Source: Chitinophaga agrisoli (GTDB lineage Bacteria > Bacteroidota > Bacteroidia > Chitinophagales > Chitinophagaceae). From it: a stretch of DNA of 64,000 bases. Positions 1 through 7,362 of this stretch are shown in pieces (position 1 is the stretch's first letter; every line of letters begins with the position of its first letter). The notes under the pieces are model-generated. The model did no database searches. It was not told the origin of the DNA and saw nothing but the letters and a program-made list of their open reading frames with translations. The stretch spans positions 1,542,481-1,606,480 of the forward strand of contig NZ_VUOC01000002.1 in NCBI RefSeq assembly GCF_008386695.1, written 5' to 3'. The position numbers and the translations under genes are program-made.

Positions 1-1
1 G

Positions 2-562
2 AGCAATTTTAAAGAGCTTGGCGTGCGCGTAGTACCCCATGCAGTAGCCCGTTACGGCGCTTATATTGCTAAAGGCGCTATCCTGATGCCTTCTTATGTG
101 AACATTGGCGCTTATGTAGGCGAAGGCACTATGGTGGATACCTGGGCAACAGTAGGCTCCTGCGCCCAGATAGGCAAACATGTGCACCTGAGCGGCGGCG
201 TAGGTATTGGCGGCGTACTGGAGCCCCTGCAGGCCAGCCCTGTAATTATTGAAGATGGCTGTTTCATTGGTTCCCGTTGTATCGTGGTAGAAGGCGTACA
301 TGTGGAAGCAGAAGCGGTGTTAGGCGCCAATGTTGTGCTGACACAGTCCACCAAGATCATTGACGTTAGCGGCAGCGAGCCGGTAGAATACAAAGGCCGT
401 GTACCAGCCCGCAGCGTAGTGATACCGGGTACTTATACCAAGAAATTCCCCGCGGGCGAATACCAGGTTTCCTGTGCCCTGATCATTGGTCAGCGTAAAG
501 CATCCACTGATCTGAAGACCAGTTTGAACGATACATTGCGTGAATTTAGCGTAGCAGTATAA
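2..562 (+). CDS. dapD: DapD, tetrahydrodipicolinate N-succinyltransferase (3' part, start outside window)
   Basis: Cytosolic enzyme of the lysine/diaminopimelate pathway; it succinylates tetrahydrodipicolinate using succinyl-CoA. The frame is open to the left edge, so the N-terminus is missing; 186 residues are visible of a family length near 270-280. The visible part is the left-handed beta-helix of hexapeptide repeats with the family signatures [40 protein letters not shown] and [15 protein letters not shown], followed by the usual C-terminal part. No partner gene for lysine synthesis follows; a tRNA gene comes next. Identification is firm. Confidence 0.95.
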   Translation, partial: SNFKELGVRVVPHAVARYGAYIAKGAILMPSYVNIGAYVGEGTMVDTWATVGSCAQIGKHVHLSGGVGIGGVLEPLQASPVIIEDGCFIGSRCIVVEGVHVEAEAVLGANVVLTQSTKIIDVSGSEPVEYKGRVPARSVVIPGTYTKKFPAGEYQVSCALIIGQRKASTDLKTSLNDTLREFSVAV

Positions 563-611
563 AGATCTTATTGAAGCCTATAGCGGGTAACCTGGCATGG
601 TTTCAAAAAAA

Positions 612-642
612 TTTGGAAGTTTTAAAAAAGTGCATACCTTTG
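612..642 (+). promoter_or_regulatory. Promoter of the first tRNA-Leu gene
   Basis: TTTG at 612-615 and TACCTTTG at 635-642 are 19 bp apart. This matches the Bacteroidota housekeeping promoter (TTTG, 19-21 bp, TAnnTTTG). The tRNA begins 25 bp downstream. The second tRNA-Leu gene has the same arrangement and spacing. Confidence 0.85.
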
Positions 643-667
643 CAATCCCTAACACGGTAAATGGATT

Positions 668-751
668 GCCCAGATGGCGAAATTGGTAGACGCACTGTGT
701 TCAGGTCGCAGCGTTCGCAAGGACGTGCTGGTTCGAATCCAGTTCTGGGCA
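668..751 (+). tRNA. tRNA-Leu (CAG)
   Basis: An 84-nt cloverleaf with a long variable arm, as expected for Leu. The acceptor stem GCCCAGA (668-674) pairs with TCTGGGC (744-750), and A751 is the discriminator. The anticodon loop TTCAGGT (700-706) has anticodon CAG at 702-704, reading CTG. The T loop contains GGTTCGAATCC. CC follows the discriminator in the genome, but the next base is G, so the CCA end is not fully encoded. A nearly identical copy lies at 11752-11835. Confidence 0.95.
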
Positions 752-756
752 CCGCT

Positions 757-788
757 AAAAGGTCGGAAGAAATTCCGGCCTTTTTTGT
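757..788 (+). terminator. Terminator after the first tRNA-Leu
   Basis: AAAAGGTCGG pairs with CCGGCCTTTT (one G-T pair) across a short loop, followed by a run of T. It sits 5 bp after the tRNA. Confidence 0.8.
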
Positions 789-880
789 TTTTGGGGTGGT
801 TCATATCTGGTCCTGTATGACTCTGGTCTTTGTTTTCTAATATCGCTTATACGCAGACATTACGCAGTCCATTAAAATCA

Positions 881-918
881 AAAAAGCCACAGTACACTAA
901 AACGGTACTATGGCTTTT
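881..918 (-). terminator. Terminator of the ABM/DUF417 operon
   Basis: AAAAGCCACAGTAC and GTACTATGGCTTTT form a stem with one mismatch. Read on the minus strand it ends in TTTTTT. It lies just downstream of the minus-strand monooxygenase gene that stops at 956. Confidence 0.75.
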
Positions 919-955
919 CCGCCTTTAAAGAACTTTATAAACGTGATTTGCCCGG

Positions 956-1249
956 CTATTTAACCGCCAAAATGTCCACCTCTTCAATCGATGGGGCTTT
1001 AGCAAACAAGTCCGGCGCTATGGCCATTAGTTCTGCAGCTAATTCGCCATGCAAATGTGCGGTTCGCGCTTCTGCTGTCTCAAAAGCATCGAAAACGCCA
1101 AAAGTGGAAGGCCCCAGTTGTAACCCATACCAATTGACAGTTAACGGCTCTTTTTGAGCCAGGAATAGTCCATTTTTAATAAACGCAGCCGCTTCCTGTT
1201 CTTTCCCGGGCTTAGCCTCTAAGCGTACCAGAAATCCAAATTTTACCAT
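956..1249 (-). CDS. Putative quinol monooxygenase (ABM domain, YgiN-like)
   Basis: A 97-residue protein made up of one antibiotic biosynthesis monooxygenase (dimeric alpha/beta barrel) domain. It starts VKFGFLVRLEAKPGKEQEA and has the central FGVFDAFETAEARTAHLHGE stretch typical of the family. Relatives oxidise quinols or other small aromatics without a cofactor, in the cytosol. It lies 108 bp after the DUF417 gene on the same strand, so the two are probably one transcript from the MocR-site promoter near 2006-2033. The substrate is not visible from sequence. A second, more distant ABM protein occurs at 12145-12480. Confidence 0.8.
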   Translation of the reverse strand: MVKFGFLVRLEAKPGKEQEAAAFIKNGLFLAQKEPLTVNWYGLQLGPSTFGVFDAFETAEARTAHLHGELAAELMAIAPDLFAKAPSIEEVDILAVK

Positions 1250-1357
1250 TTTGTTCTTTGTTAGATGATTAGAAATAATGATTCAATATTTTAGCCTGAA
1301 GTACCTGATGGATCTGCTATTGTTCTGGTGGTGATTTGAGATCTCTTCCATTGTCTG

Positions 1358-1897
1358 CTATTTCCCGGGGTGTTGGTCAAGCACTGCTTTGTGCCCAAAT
1401 TGACTGATAAGGTATAAGGAGGCCCCAAGGTTCAGCACATCTTTGAAAAGAAATAGCCCTAAGAAGCTCATATAGTTAATCCCATTTACATTAACCAGCG
1501 CCCCGGGAGTGGTAATTAACATGGTACTGGTTACGAAGAACATCACCACCGCCACTGCTCCGCCAACCACGCCAGCCTTCGGTTTAAACATGCCGGTGAT
1601 GATCAGGATGGCTGCAATAACCTCAGTAAGCCCGATCAGATCGGAGCCATGATAGACGCCAAAAAGCTTGAAATGCCAGCTGATCAGCGGACTGTTATCC
1701 ACCAGTGGAACAATACCATCCGCACCGGGCGCCGTCATCTTATAAGAACCGGCCCACAATAACATCACGATCATACCAGTGCTGATCACAGTGAAAGGGA
1801 GATTTTTCCGGGTTATCCAGTTGGCCAGTTTGATGATCATACCCTGTCCTTCTGCATGCACATCTTTATCTTCGGAGATGATGGCTGTGTTTTTCAT
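1358..1897 (-). CDS. DUF417 family inner-membrane protein (YkgB/RclC-like)
   Basis: A 179-residue protein with about four hydrophobic segments: FTVISTGMIVMLLWAGSYKM, GLTEVIAAILIITGMF, AGVVGGAVAVVMFFVTSTML, and a C-terminal MSFLGLFLFKDVLNLGASLY. This layout and the DNSPLISW motif match the DUF417 family, whose E. coli member RclC belongs to the reactive chlorine resistance operon. The gene is divergent from the MocR regulator. Its promoter (TAgcTTTG on the minus strand, 2006-2013) sits next to a probable MocR site. A role in oxidant or electrophile stress is inferred from family and neighbours. Confidence 0.8.
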   Translation of the reverse strand: MKNTAIISEDKDVHAEGQGMIIKLANWITRKNLPFTVISTGMIVMLLWAGSYKMTAPGADGIVPLVDNSPLISWHFKLFGVYHGSDLIGLTEVIAAILIITGMFKPKAGVVGGAVAVVMFFVTSTMLITTPGALVNVNGINYMSFLGLFLFKDVLNLGASLYLISQFGHKAVLDQHPGK

Positions 1898-2005
1898 TGT
1901 TAACCTTTGATTTTAATTTCAAAAAAGTTTTACCAGGGTAAAAAGTTGGGAGTTGTCAAGCGTCTTCATGCTTATATGTTTAATATTGAAACGCTTTCTA
2001 TGCCT

Positions 2006-2033
2006 CAAAGCTAAGCGCAAAATCTACAGCAAA
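2006..2033 (-). promoter_or_regulatory. Promoter of the DUF417 operon
   Basis: On the minus strand TAGCTTTG (2013-2006) matches the -7 consensus TAnnTTTG. The -33 region (TTTTG ending at 2030) lies beside the MocR-type repeat ACTGTAT that starts at 2044, 31 bp upstream of the -7 TA. The promoter of the old yellow enzyme gene shows the same 31-bp distance. Confidence 0.65.
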
Positions 2034-2077
2034 ACCGATACAGTAATCATCTAAAAAACCATAACAGTTGACGTCAT
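2031..2077. promoter_or_regulatory. Probable MocR operator, left copy
   Basis: Read on the minus strand this stretch holds ACTGTTATGGTTTTTTA and ACTGTATCGGTTTT, starting 24 bp apart as direct repeats. An inverted copy with the same repeats and spacing lies at 3751-3798, beyond the regulator gene. MocR proteins are known to bind direct repeats upstream of divergent promoters. Assignment to the gene at 2161 is inferred from position. Confidence 0.65.
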
Positions 2078-2096
2078 GGGCACGATGGAGATATTA

Positions 2097-2125
2097 TTGG
2101 TATAAACTAAAAAATGATACCTTTG
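2097..2125 (+). promoter_or_regulatory. Promoter of the MocR-type regulator
   Basis: TTG at 2097-2099 and TACCTTTG at 2118-2125 fit the Bacteroidota promoter pattern with an 18-bp gap. Transcription starting just after this would exclude the longer reading frame from 2068 and supports ATG 2161 as the start. Confidence 0.6.
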
Positions 2126-2160
2126 AAGGGGGAATTCCTTTATTTGAATATTTGAAGGAC

Positions 2161-3684
2161 ATGGATAAAAAATTCAAATACGAGCAGATTGTCATCAAGA
2201 TCGAGCAGCTTATTTTGAAGCTTAAGCTTAAACCAGGCGATAAAATACCTTCTGTCCGGTTCGTCTGCAAGGAGCTCGGGGTTAGCCTGGCTACTGCGGT
2301 ACAGGCTTATGCGATCTTAGAGTCAAAAGGCATGATCTTTTCAAAGCCAGGCTCCGGCTACTATATCAGTGCCAATTCAGATACCCGTTTACAGACCATC
2401 AGGGAGCAATCATTTGTTACATATCCTTCATCCGTAGAGATCAATACGATGGCAAGGGAGATGGTCAAAAACCCACGTAAATATGGAGTAACGAATTTTT
2501 CCACCCTTGCTCCTGCAAATGAGCTGCTTCCCATAGCACGGCTTAATAAAGCCATGCAGGCTTCCGTAAAAGAGCAAGCGCTGGACAATCTCCCGTATCC
2601 GTTCCTGGAAGGACATCCCCGCCTTATTAAACAGATATCCCTGCATACATTTGAATGGCAACTAAGCCTGGCGCACGATGAGATCCTGGTTACAAATGGC
2701 TGTATGGAAGCCATCAATCTTTGTCTTGATTTCTTAACCAAACCAGGAGATTTAATCGCCGTCGAATGTCCTACTTACGGCGGGATCCTGCAAAGTATGG
2801 AAGCCAGGGGATTGAAAGTGATTGGGATCAGCGTGAATCCGGTTACCGGTTTAAACCTCGATGAGCTTGAGAAAGCATTGTCTGCGTATAATATTACGGC
2901 TTGCGTCTTTTCGCCAACCTGCCATAACCCCCTGGGCTGTTCAATGCCGGATGCCAATAAGATAAAGCTGGTGAACATGCTTAATGAAAGGAATATTCCC
3001 CTGATCGAGGACGACGCACTGGGAGAAATTTACTTCGGTAATGTCAGGCCGCTTCCTGCTAAGGCATATGACAAAAATAATAATGTGCTTTATTGCTCGT
3101 CGTTTTCGAAATCACTCTCTCCCGGTTACCGGATAGGATACGTTTCCGGAGGTAAATATCATACTGAAATTGAAAAGCTAAAGTTTGCCGCAAACATATC
3201 CACCAACACCATACTGCAGGATACAATTGCCCGCTATCTGGAAAGCGGGACTTATAAACTGCACTTAAAAAAATTGCGCATAGCGGCTCAAACCCAGATA
3301 TTAAAGTACCGCGACGCCATCAGCCAATATTTCCCAACGGAAACAAGGGTTTCGATCCCGGCGGGAGGTTATAGTTTGTGGATCGAACTGCCAGATAAAA
3401 TTAACTCACTTAAGCTGCAGCAATTAGCTTTGGAAAACAAAATTGCATTCTGTCCCGGTCCTATATTCTCCACTTCAGAAGCCTTCCATCATTATATCAG
3501 AATCAATTGCGGTCAATTATGGACGCCTAAAATAAAACACGCCCTTCAAAAATTGGGCGATTTAGTAAAATCACTGAGCCACAGCTCCGAAAATGCTACT
3601 GCGGATCTAAAGACATTAGCAAACATTGGCGGGCCTGTTTCAATTGGCAATGAACTTAACCAACCTCCATCTCCGGCAATTTAA
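2161..3684 (+). CDS. MocR family regulator (GntR wHTH plus aminotransferase-like domain)
   Basis: A 507-residue PLP-dependent regulator. Residues 1-70 are a GntR winged helix (PGDKIPSVRFVCKELGVSLA, then SKPGSGYYIS). Residues from about 110 form a fold-type I aminotransferase domain with PTCHNPLG (about 252-259), an aspartate near 284 (LIEDDALGE), and the PLP lysine K317 in SSFSKSLSPGYRIGY. ATG 2161 was chosen because GntR homology begins right there, GGAC precedes it, and a good promoter lies at 2097-2125. The gene is flanked by two copies of an ACTGTTAT-type repeat pair that mirror each other, so it probably controls both the DUF417/ABM operon and the old yellow enzyme/hydrolase genes. The effector is unknown. 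Confidence 0.88.
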   Translation: MDKKFKYEQIVIKIEQLILKLKLKPGDKIPSVRFVCKELGVSLATAVQAYAILESKGMIFSKPGSGYYISANSDTRLQTIREQSFVTYPSSVEINTMAREMVKNPRKYGVTNFSTLAPANELLPIARLNKAMQASVKEQALDNLPYPFLEGHPRLIKQISLHTFEWQLSLAHDEILVTNGCMEAINLCLDFLTKPGDLIAVECPTYGGILQSMEARGLKVIGISVNPVTGLNLDELEKALSAYNITACVFSPTCHNPLGCSMPDANKIKLVNMLNERNIPLIEDDALGEIYFGNVRPLPAKAYDKNNNVLYCSSFSKSLSPGYRIGYVSGGKYHTEIEKLKFAANISTNTILQDTIARYLESGTYKLHLKKLRIAAQTQILKYRDAISQYFPTETRVSIPAGGYSLWIELPDKINSLKLQQLALENKIAFCPGPIFSTSEAFHHYIRINCGQLWTPKIKHALQKLGDLVKSLSHSSENATADLKTLANIGGPVSIGNELNQPPSPAI

Positions 3685-3750
3685 ACTCCTCTCCCCAGCT
3701 CCTGCCCAATTATCGATTTAATTTACAACAACAGTGGTATGACATTTAAA

Positions 3751-3798
3751 ATGACGCCAACTGTTATGGTTTTTTATGCAGCTACTGTATCAGGTTTT
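3751..3798. promoter_or_regulatory. Probable MocR operator, right copy
   Basis: ACTGTTATGGTTTTTTA (from 3760) and ACTGTATCAGGTTTT (from 3784) are direct repeats starting 24 bp apart. Their sequence and spacing match the left copy at 2031-2077 in inverted orientation. The site ends at the -33 region of the next promoter. Confidence 0.65.
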
Positions 3799-3822
3799 AT
3801 AATGATTTAGCCCTCAACTTTG
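3795..3822 (+). promoter_or_regulatory. Promoter of the old yellow enzyme gene
   Basis: CAACTTTG at 3815-3822 is one base from the TAnnTTTG consensus, with TTTT at the -33 position overlapping the operator. The -7 element begins 31 bp after the ACTGTAT repeat, the same distance as on the DUF417 side. A 126-bp leader to the start codon holds nothing recognised. Confidence 0.5.
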
Positions 3823-3948
3823 ATCAATTCAGAAGCTGATAAATAATTGCCCCGATAAGCATGCTGAAAATCCAGCAGAACAAGGTTTAAAAGCACTCAA
3901 TCGGGATAACGCAAACGAGAATCGATAATAAACAAGAAAATATTTAAT

Positions 3949-5094
3949 ATGCAAACACAATCATCAAACGGAGCTGACTTTCACAACTCCAAACTTTTTA
4001 CTCCGGTAAAATTAGGCGCCATAGCCTTAGATCACCGCATAATAATGGCTCCGCTTACCAGGCTAAGAACCGATATGCCAGGTAATATCCCCAATGATAT
4101 GATGGCGCAGTATTATGGCCAAAGAGCGACAAAGGGAGGGCTAATTATCTCAGAAGCAACAGTTGTTTCAACAAATGGGCATGGCTACTTAGGAGCCCCG
4201 GGCATTCACACCAGGGCACAAATGGAAGGTTGGAAAACGATAACTAGTGCTGTCCATGCTAAAGGTGGAAAAATATTTAGCCAGTTGTGGCATGTTGGCC
4301 GTCAATCCCATAGCGATTTGCAACCTGACGGTGGCCTGCCTGTAGGGCCTTCGGAAGTGTTTCATGAGAATTTTGCAATTACCGCGAATGGCTGGGTTCC
4401 TGTAACTCAAAACCGTGCATTAACGATATCGGAAATACATGCCATTATTAAAGATTTTCGCAAAGGTGCAGAACACGCAAAAGAAGCCGGCTTTGATGGT
4501 GTGGAGCTCCATGCCGCTAATAGCTATTTGATAGACCAGTTTTTACAGGATATCTCCAACAAACGTACCGATCATTATGGTGGCCCAATTGAGAACCGTG
4601 TCCGCTTTTTGTTAGAAGCGCTTGAAGGATTGGTTGCTGTCTGGGGTGCTGATCGTGTTGGGGTACGTATCACACCAAACGGAACCTGGGGTAATATGGG
4701 CGACTCTAACCCGGCTGCGCTATTTGGTCATGTTGCTGAACGCCTGAATGAGTATGGATTAGCCTATCTGCACGTAGTGGAGCCTCGTATTCTGAACAAT
4801 ATTGAAAAAGAAGAAGCATATGTGGAACCAATTGCTGCGGGCCAATTACATCGGATTTTTAAGGGCCCTATCTTGTCTGCTGGTGGCTATACCCGTGAAG
4901 ACGCTGAAAAAATCCTTCAAAAAGGCGATGCAGCGGCAGTTGCCTTTGGACGTTTCTTTGTTTCGAACCCTGATCTGGTAGAGCGTTTTAGAAACGGATA
5001 TCCATTGAATGCTTACAATCGTGCCACTTTCTATGGCGGAAATGAAGAGGGGTATATTGATTACCCTTTTTATCAGTCTGCAGTTAACGCATAA
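3949..5094 (+). CDS. Old yellow enzyme family alkene reductase (NemA-like)
   Basis: A 381-residue FMN-dependent TIM-barrel ene-reductase. Such enzymes reduce activated C=C bonds, quinones or nitro compounds with NAD(P)H in the cytosol. The N-terminus (LFTPVKLGAIALDHRIIMAPLTR) and the FSQLWHVGR motif are typical. The substrate-binding pair is H188 and N191 with catalytic Y193 in ELHAANSYLIDQFLQ, followed by RTDHYGGPIENR. The C-terminal phosphate-binding motif is AVAFGRFFVSNPDL. It is probably regulated by the MocR protein and followed 70 bp later by an alpha/beta hydrolase gene. The natural substrate cannot be read from sequence; the context suggests detoxification of reactive enones or quinones. 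Confidence 0.92.
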   Translation: MQTQSSNGADFHNSKLFTPVKLGAIALDHRIIMAPLTRLRTDMPGNIPNDMMAQYYGQRATKGGLIISEATVVSTNGHGYLGAPGIHTRAQMEGWKTITSAVHAKGGKIFSQLWHVGRQSHSDLQPDGGLPVGPSEVFHENFAITANGWVPVTQNRALTISEIHAIIKDFRKGAEHAKEAGFDGVELHAANSYLIDQFLQDISNKRTDHYGGPIENRVRFLLEALEGLVAVWGADRVGVRITPNGTWGNMGDSNPAALFGHVAERLNEYGLAYLHVVEPRILNNIEKEEAYVEPIAAGQLHRIFKGPILSAGGYTREDAEKILQKGDAAAVAFGRFFVSNPDLVERFRNGYPLNAYNRATFYGGNEEGYIDYPFYQSAVNA

Positions 5095-5164
5095 TTATAG
5101 CTCCTTGAATAATAGCATTCCTATTAACATCCAATTTTGATCTTTAATTATAACAAACCATTAA

Positions 5165-5899
5165 ATGGAACAAGTTAAACACCACCTCAGACCCACCATC
5201 GTGCTTGTGCATGGAGCCTTCGAAGACGCATCCATTTGGCATGTAGTGATTCAGTTGCTCCAGCAAGACGGCTACCCGGTCGTTGCCTTTGCTAACCCAC
5301 TGCTGGGCGTTGCCGCTGACGCTGCCTATTTGCGCAGTTTATTGGACAAGATCGACAGCCCTGTGATCCTGGCGGCACACTCTTACGGCGGAGCTGTCAT
5401 CACCCAGGTGAGCGCAGACGAGCCGAAGGTCAAGGGCCTGGTCTATGCGGCCGCCATTATTCCGGCAGCAGAAGAAGCTGCAACCAATTTGCTCGAACGG
5501 TTTCCCGGGAGTACATTCCCCACGTCTGTAGAGGCAACCTCCTATACCCTGCCTGACGGAACCAGCGGCACGTATCTTCTTTATCAGGCCGATAAGTTCC
5601 ATAATAACGTTGCTGCCGATGTGCCCGCGAGCACGGCCGCTCTGATGCTCGCCACTCAGCGCCCCATGAACCTGGCGGCACTGACTGAGATCGTGACATC
5701 CGCCGGTTGGACGAACAAACCGAGCTGGCAAATCAGAACACTACAGGATCTCGCCATTCCCCTGGACGAGCAAAAGTTCGAAGCAGACCGGGCGCACTCC
5801 CATGTTACCGAGGTCAACTCCTCACATGCGGTCACCGTTTCTAACCCGGATGTCGTTGCTGAAGTGATAAAACAGGCCGCCCGCGCAGCAGAAGAGTAA
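5165..5899 (+). CDS. Alpha/beta hydrolase
   Basis: A 244-residue alpha/beta hydrolase without a signal peptide. The oxyanion-hole region is IVLVHGAFEDASIW, the nucleophile S73 lies in AAHSYGGAV, and the likely catalytic His is H221 in SSHAVTVSNPDVV. This layout resembles small cytosolic esterase-like hydrolases of the salicylate-esterase type. The gene lies 70 bp after the old yellow enzyme gene on the same strand and may share its transcript. Base composition looks richer in G and C than in the neighbouring old yellow enzyme gene, which might reflect separate acquisition. The substrate is unknown. Confidence 0.85.
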   Translation: MEQVKHHLRPTIVLVHGAFEDASIWHVVIQLLQQDGYPVVAFANPLLGVAADAAYLRSLLDKIDSPVILAAHSYGGAVITQVSADEPKVKGLVYAAAIIPAAEEAATNLLERFPGSTFPTSVEATSYTLPDGTSGTYLLYQADKFHNNVAADVPASTAALMLATQRPMNLAALTEIVTSAGWTNKPSWQIRTLQDLAIPLDEQKFEADRAHSHVTEVNSSHAVTVSNPDVVAEVIKQAARAAEE

Positions 5900-5962
5900 G
5901 GGCTTCCTGAACGGCATTTCACCAAAATGGCTGTTCGAAAGTGAGTAAATGATCCCCAAATA

Positions 5963-6011
5963 AAAGCACTAAAATCCTTCATAAGTTATGTATGAGAGGT
6001 TTTTAGTGCTT
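5963..6011. terminator. Inverted repeat, probable terminator after the hydrolase gene
   Basis: AAGCACTAAAA and TTTTAGTGCTT are perfect 11-bp arms about 26 bp apart. The T-rich right arm could end transcription from the hydrolase side. The long loop makes this a modest candidate. The rest of 5900-6127 holds no gene. Confidence 0.5.
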
Positions 6012-6127
6012 CCTGATATGAAGTACTTCATTATAATAGCTATGACTTTCAAAGATTAGCAATAAAATCGCTTCATTTTAATATCTTGCGCTGTCATTGT
6101 ATTTGAGTATTGTTTGCGCAGAGAATT

Positions 6128-6874
6128 ATGGATTATACAATAGCAGGCATCATTGCCATCAGTTTCATCGCTACTTTAATAAGATCAACATTTGGATTTG
6201 GAGAGTCCCTGGTGGCGGTTCCATTATTTATCCTCTTTCTGCCAATTGAGATTGCGGTTCCCCTGTCTGTATTACTGTCTGTTTTGATAGCACTGATCGT
6301 TGTAGTACAGGACCATAAACAGATCCAGCTTAACAGCGCCAAATGGCTTATTTTATTTGCACTCCCGGGTATCCCCCTGGGGCTTGCTATCCTGCTGTAT
6401 GGTAATGAACTACTGGTAAAGGTGGGGCTTGGAACGCTGATGATCCTTTATTCCCTGTATGCGCTGCTGGGGAAACAGGTTATCAAACTACAGCAAGATA
6501 ACATGTTCTGGCTTTTTATTTGCGGCTTTTGCTCTGGTGTTTTTGGGGGCGCCTACGGCATTAATGGCCCTCCTTTGGTGGTATATGGCAATATGCGCCA
6601 GTGGAGCGCCAAACATTTCAGGGCTACTTTACAGGCTTATTTCTTACCCGCCAGTCTTGCAGGATTAGCAGGGTATTTTATAAAGGGCCTTTTTAATCCA
6701 ACATTACTGAAGTATTTCCTGATAGCACTGCCTGCTGCTATCCCGGCTGTGTTCCTGGGCCGTTATTTCAATCATAAGCTAAAAGACAGCGCATTCTTTA
6801 AGTATGTGTACATAGGATTGATCCTGATAGGCATATTTTTGATCATCAATACGCTATACGCCAGATCCAGCTGA
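6128..6874 (+). CDS. TauE/SafE family membrane transporter
   Basis: A 248-residue integral membrane protein with about eight hydrophobic segments, in the pattern of the TauE/SafE (sulfite/organosulfonate or other anion exporter) family. Typical motifs are GFGESLVAVPLFILFLP near the N-terminus and its second-half counterpart SGVFGGAYGINGPPLVVYGN. ATG 6128 is preferred to an in-frame TTG six codons upstream. It stands alone between the hydrolase gene and a convergent gene at 6881. The substrate cannot be told from sequence. Confidence 0.85.
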   Translation: MDYTIAGIIAISFIATLIRSTFGFGESLVAVPLFILFLPIEIAVPLSVLLSVLIALIVVVQDHKQIQLNSAKWLILFALPGIPLGLAILLYGNELLVKVGLGTLMILYSLYALLGKQVIKLQQDNMFWLFICGFCSGVFGGAYGINGPPLVVYGNMRQWSAKHFRATLQAYFLPASLAGLAGYFIKGLFNPTLLKYFLIALPAAIPAVFLGRYFNHKLKDSAFFKYVYIGLILIGIFLIINTLYARSS

Positions 6875-6880
6875 ACAAGA

Positions 6881-7351
6881 TCAGGCATCTTCCAAACTGT
6901 ACCGGATATCATCCAGCGCCAGGATCTCCAGGTAGCTATCATACCCTACCAGCAGGAAATGTTTGAACCCTCTTGCAGCAAGCGGCTTGTAAAGATCCTT
7001 CTCTTCAAACCATGTTGTATTCACTACTTCATAAAAGTATGGATTTGGGCAGATCCCTTTTTCCTGGAAAAGAGGATCAAACTGCTTCCAGTCAAACGCG
7101 TCTTCGAGGAAATTACCGTCAGGGCCTTTTATTTCATATTCATTGTAATGATGTTCTCCAAAATTGAAATTGAAGAACCTTATCTCCGCAAAAGAGGGGA
7201 AACTGATACTTACCCGCTTTTGCATGCCATCCGCTAGTTTTACAATGGTACCTGCGACCAATGTATCTGCTTCTGCCCCTTCTATGTTTATTCCATAGGC
7301 GCTGGCCTGCCATTCAACGGATACCGGCGCCAGTTTCAGTTTTTCTTTCAT
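6881..7351 (-). CDS. Candidate immunity protein for the RHS toxin
   Basis: A 156-residue protein with no signal peptide or membrane segment and no family that I recognise. It is acidic, and its C-terminus is rich in aromatics (FLLVGYDSYLEILALDDIRY). The gene follows the RHS gene on the same strand; ATG 7351 lies 11 bp past the toxin stop, and an in-frame start at 7372 would overlap it. A small unrelated gene directly behind the variable C-terminal toxin region is where polymorphic toxin systems keep their immunity gene. The immunity role rests on position only. Confidence 0.6.
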   Translation of the reverse strand: MKEKLKLAPVSVEWQASAYGINIEGAEADTLVAGTIVKLADGMQKRVSISFPSFAEIRFFNFNFGEHHYNEYEIKGPDGNFLEDAFDWKQFDPLFQEKGICPNPYFYEVVNTTWFEEKDLYKPLAARGFKHFLLVGYDSYLEILALDDIRYSLEDA

Positions 7352-7362
7352 GGTTGTATTTT

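Noticed and set aside
2068-2160. Upstream start of the MocR gene
   Set aside because: A promoter with TACCTTTG at 2118-2125 lies inside this stretch, and GntR homology begins only at 2161.
5900-6127. Riboswitch or small RNA in the gap after the hydrolase gene
   Set aside because: Only an inverted repeat with a long loop is visible; no known riboswitch core was recognised.
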